From a bacterium (GTDB lineage: Bacteria; UBA10199; 2-02-FULL-44-16; JAAZCA01), in contig JAJZQH010000001.1 of the NCBI GenBank assembly GCA_021810905.1, positions 62,001 to 126,000 on the forward strand: DNA of 64,000 nucleotides, in the 5' to 3' direction. Below are positions 63,739-64,000 of this stretch, piece after piece; within the stretch, counting starts at the first letter, position 1, and every line of letters begins with the position of its first letter. Both the position numbers and the translations under genes were made by a program. The notes under the pieces were generated by a model that worked only from the letters and a program-made list of their open reading frames with translations, was not told the DNA's origin and did no database searches.

Positions 63739-64000
63739 TCACTTCAATTGATCATCCGTGAGGCCGAACCGCCGCTGGCGCCTGGAGAACGACTCAATTG
63801 CGCGATCGAGTTCTTCTGCCGTGAAATCCGGCCAGTGCGTCTCGGTAAAATAAAGTTCCGCATACGCCAGCTGCCAGAGCAGAAAGTTGCTCAGGCGATA
63901 CTCTCCGCTGGTGCGGATGAGCAGATCCGGATCCGGGATGCCGGACGTATCCAGCGCCGTTTCAATTATCTCCGGTGTAACCTCTTTGACGCCGCGCCCT
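63739..64000 (-). CDS. uppS: Undecaprenyl diphosphate synthase, C-terminal part (runs off the right edge)
   Basis: Builds the C55 lipid carrier for cell-wall synthesis. Only the last 86 codons are in the window. They read [42 protein letters not shown], the conserved C-terminal signature of cis-prenyltransferases including the substrate-binding RTSGExRxSNFLLWQ. The stop is at 63741-63739. It heads the cdsA-dxr-rseP operon. Confidence 0.95.
   Translation of the reverse strand, partial: GRGVKEVTPEIIETALDTSGIPDPDLLIRTSGEYRLSNFLLWQLAYAELYFTETHWPDFTAEELDRAIESFSRRQRRFGLTDDQLK

Overview
The window looks like a chromosomal segment of a Gram-negative bacterium of the delta-proteobacterial type (Desulfobacterota, Myxococcota or Bdellovibrionota in the wide sense). 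It carries BamA, LolCDE-type lipoprotein export, Lnt, MurJ, RseP and UppS/CdsA/Dxr. It also has a sugar-EII-less PTS with HPr kinase next to rpoN, a three-domain NifU with NifS, and a DUF6485-type protein. The lineage is an inference from gene content; there is no rRNA or tRNA gene to anchor it. I saw no CRISPR array, transposase or prophage.

Layout. 1-13.4 kb (minus strand): a housekeeping block reading UPF0047 protein, phoH, HD-phosphohydrolase, ybeY, lnt, prfB (with a programmed +1 frameshift), then lysS, two LolC/E permeases, lolD and the 5' part of bamA. 13.5-17.3 kb: an Hsp20 gene behind a heat-shock-like promoter and a strong terminator, mazG, a small membrane protein, a DUF6485 protein, murJ (minus) and rpsT. 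17.3-26.5 kb: holA, leuS, asnB, a GT2 glycosyltransferase, an orphan binding-protein-like gene, a ROK kinase and a zinc-ribbon/Yip1 protein. 26.6-31.7 kb: prmA, rsmE, a GDPD phosphodiesterase, a double-RDD membrane protein and a lytic transglycosylase without signal peptide. 31.8-34.3 kb: a MerR-type regulator with four clustered cysteines, nifU and nifS, behind a palindromic operator. 34.4-37.2 kb: rplM-rpsI and pyrG. 37.2-43.1 kb: rpoN, hpf, ptsN, hprK, a mannose-type EIIA, HPr and enzyme I. 43.2-45.0 kb: metK and a receiver-like protein that lacks the phospho-acceptor aspartate.

45.1-51.4 kb is the accessory region and the main novelty. It holds two small unknown proteins and two proteins of almost 790 residues, which are acidic and carry RTX/EF-hand-type calcium motifs. 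The three transcription units are each preceded by a textbook sigma-54 promoter (TGGCA, then TTGCA, with exactly 10 bases between GG and GC). The two large proteins have no Sec signal but share an ungapped N-terminal motif (Y9, K10, Q12, G15, T17, D20) and an identical 10-base leader around the ribosome binding site. I read this as an undescribed sigma-54-controlled set of exported calcium-binding surface or effector proteins; the export route is unknown.

51.3-64 kb (minus strand): truA; an 849-residue protein that fuses a beta-propeller/Fn3 surface protein, a sorting-tail-like segment and an outer-membrane barrel; asd; a zinc-ribbon protein; pssA; a DUF465 protein; a probable free-standing small RNA with its own promoter and terminator; marC; hutH; tsaB; rseP; an 84-bp nested palindromic element; dxr; cdsA; and the 3' end of uppS.
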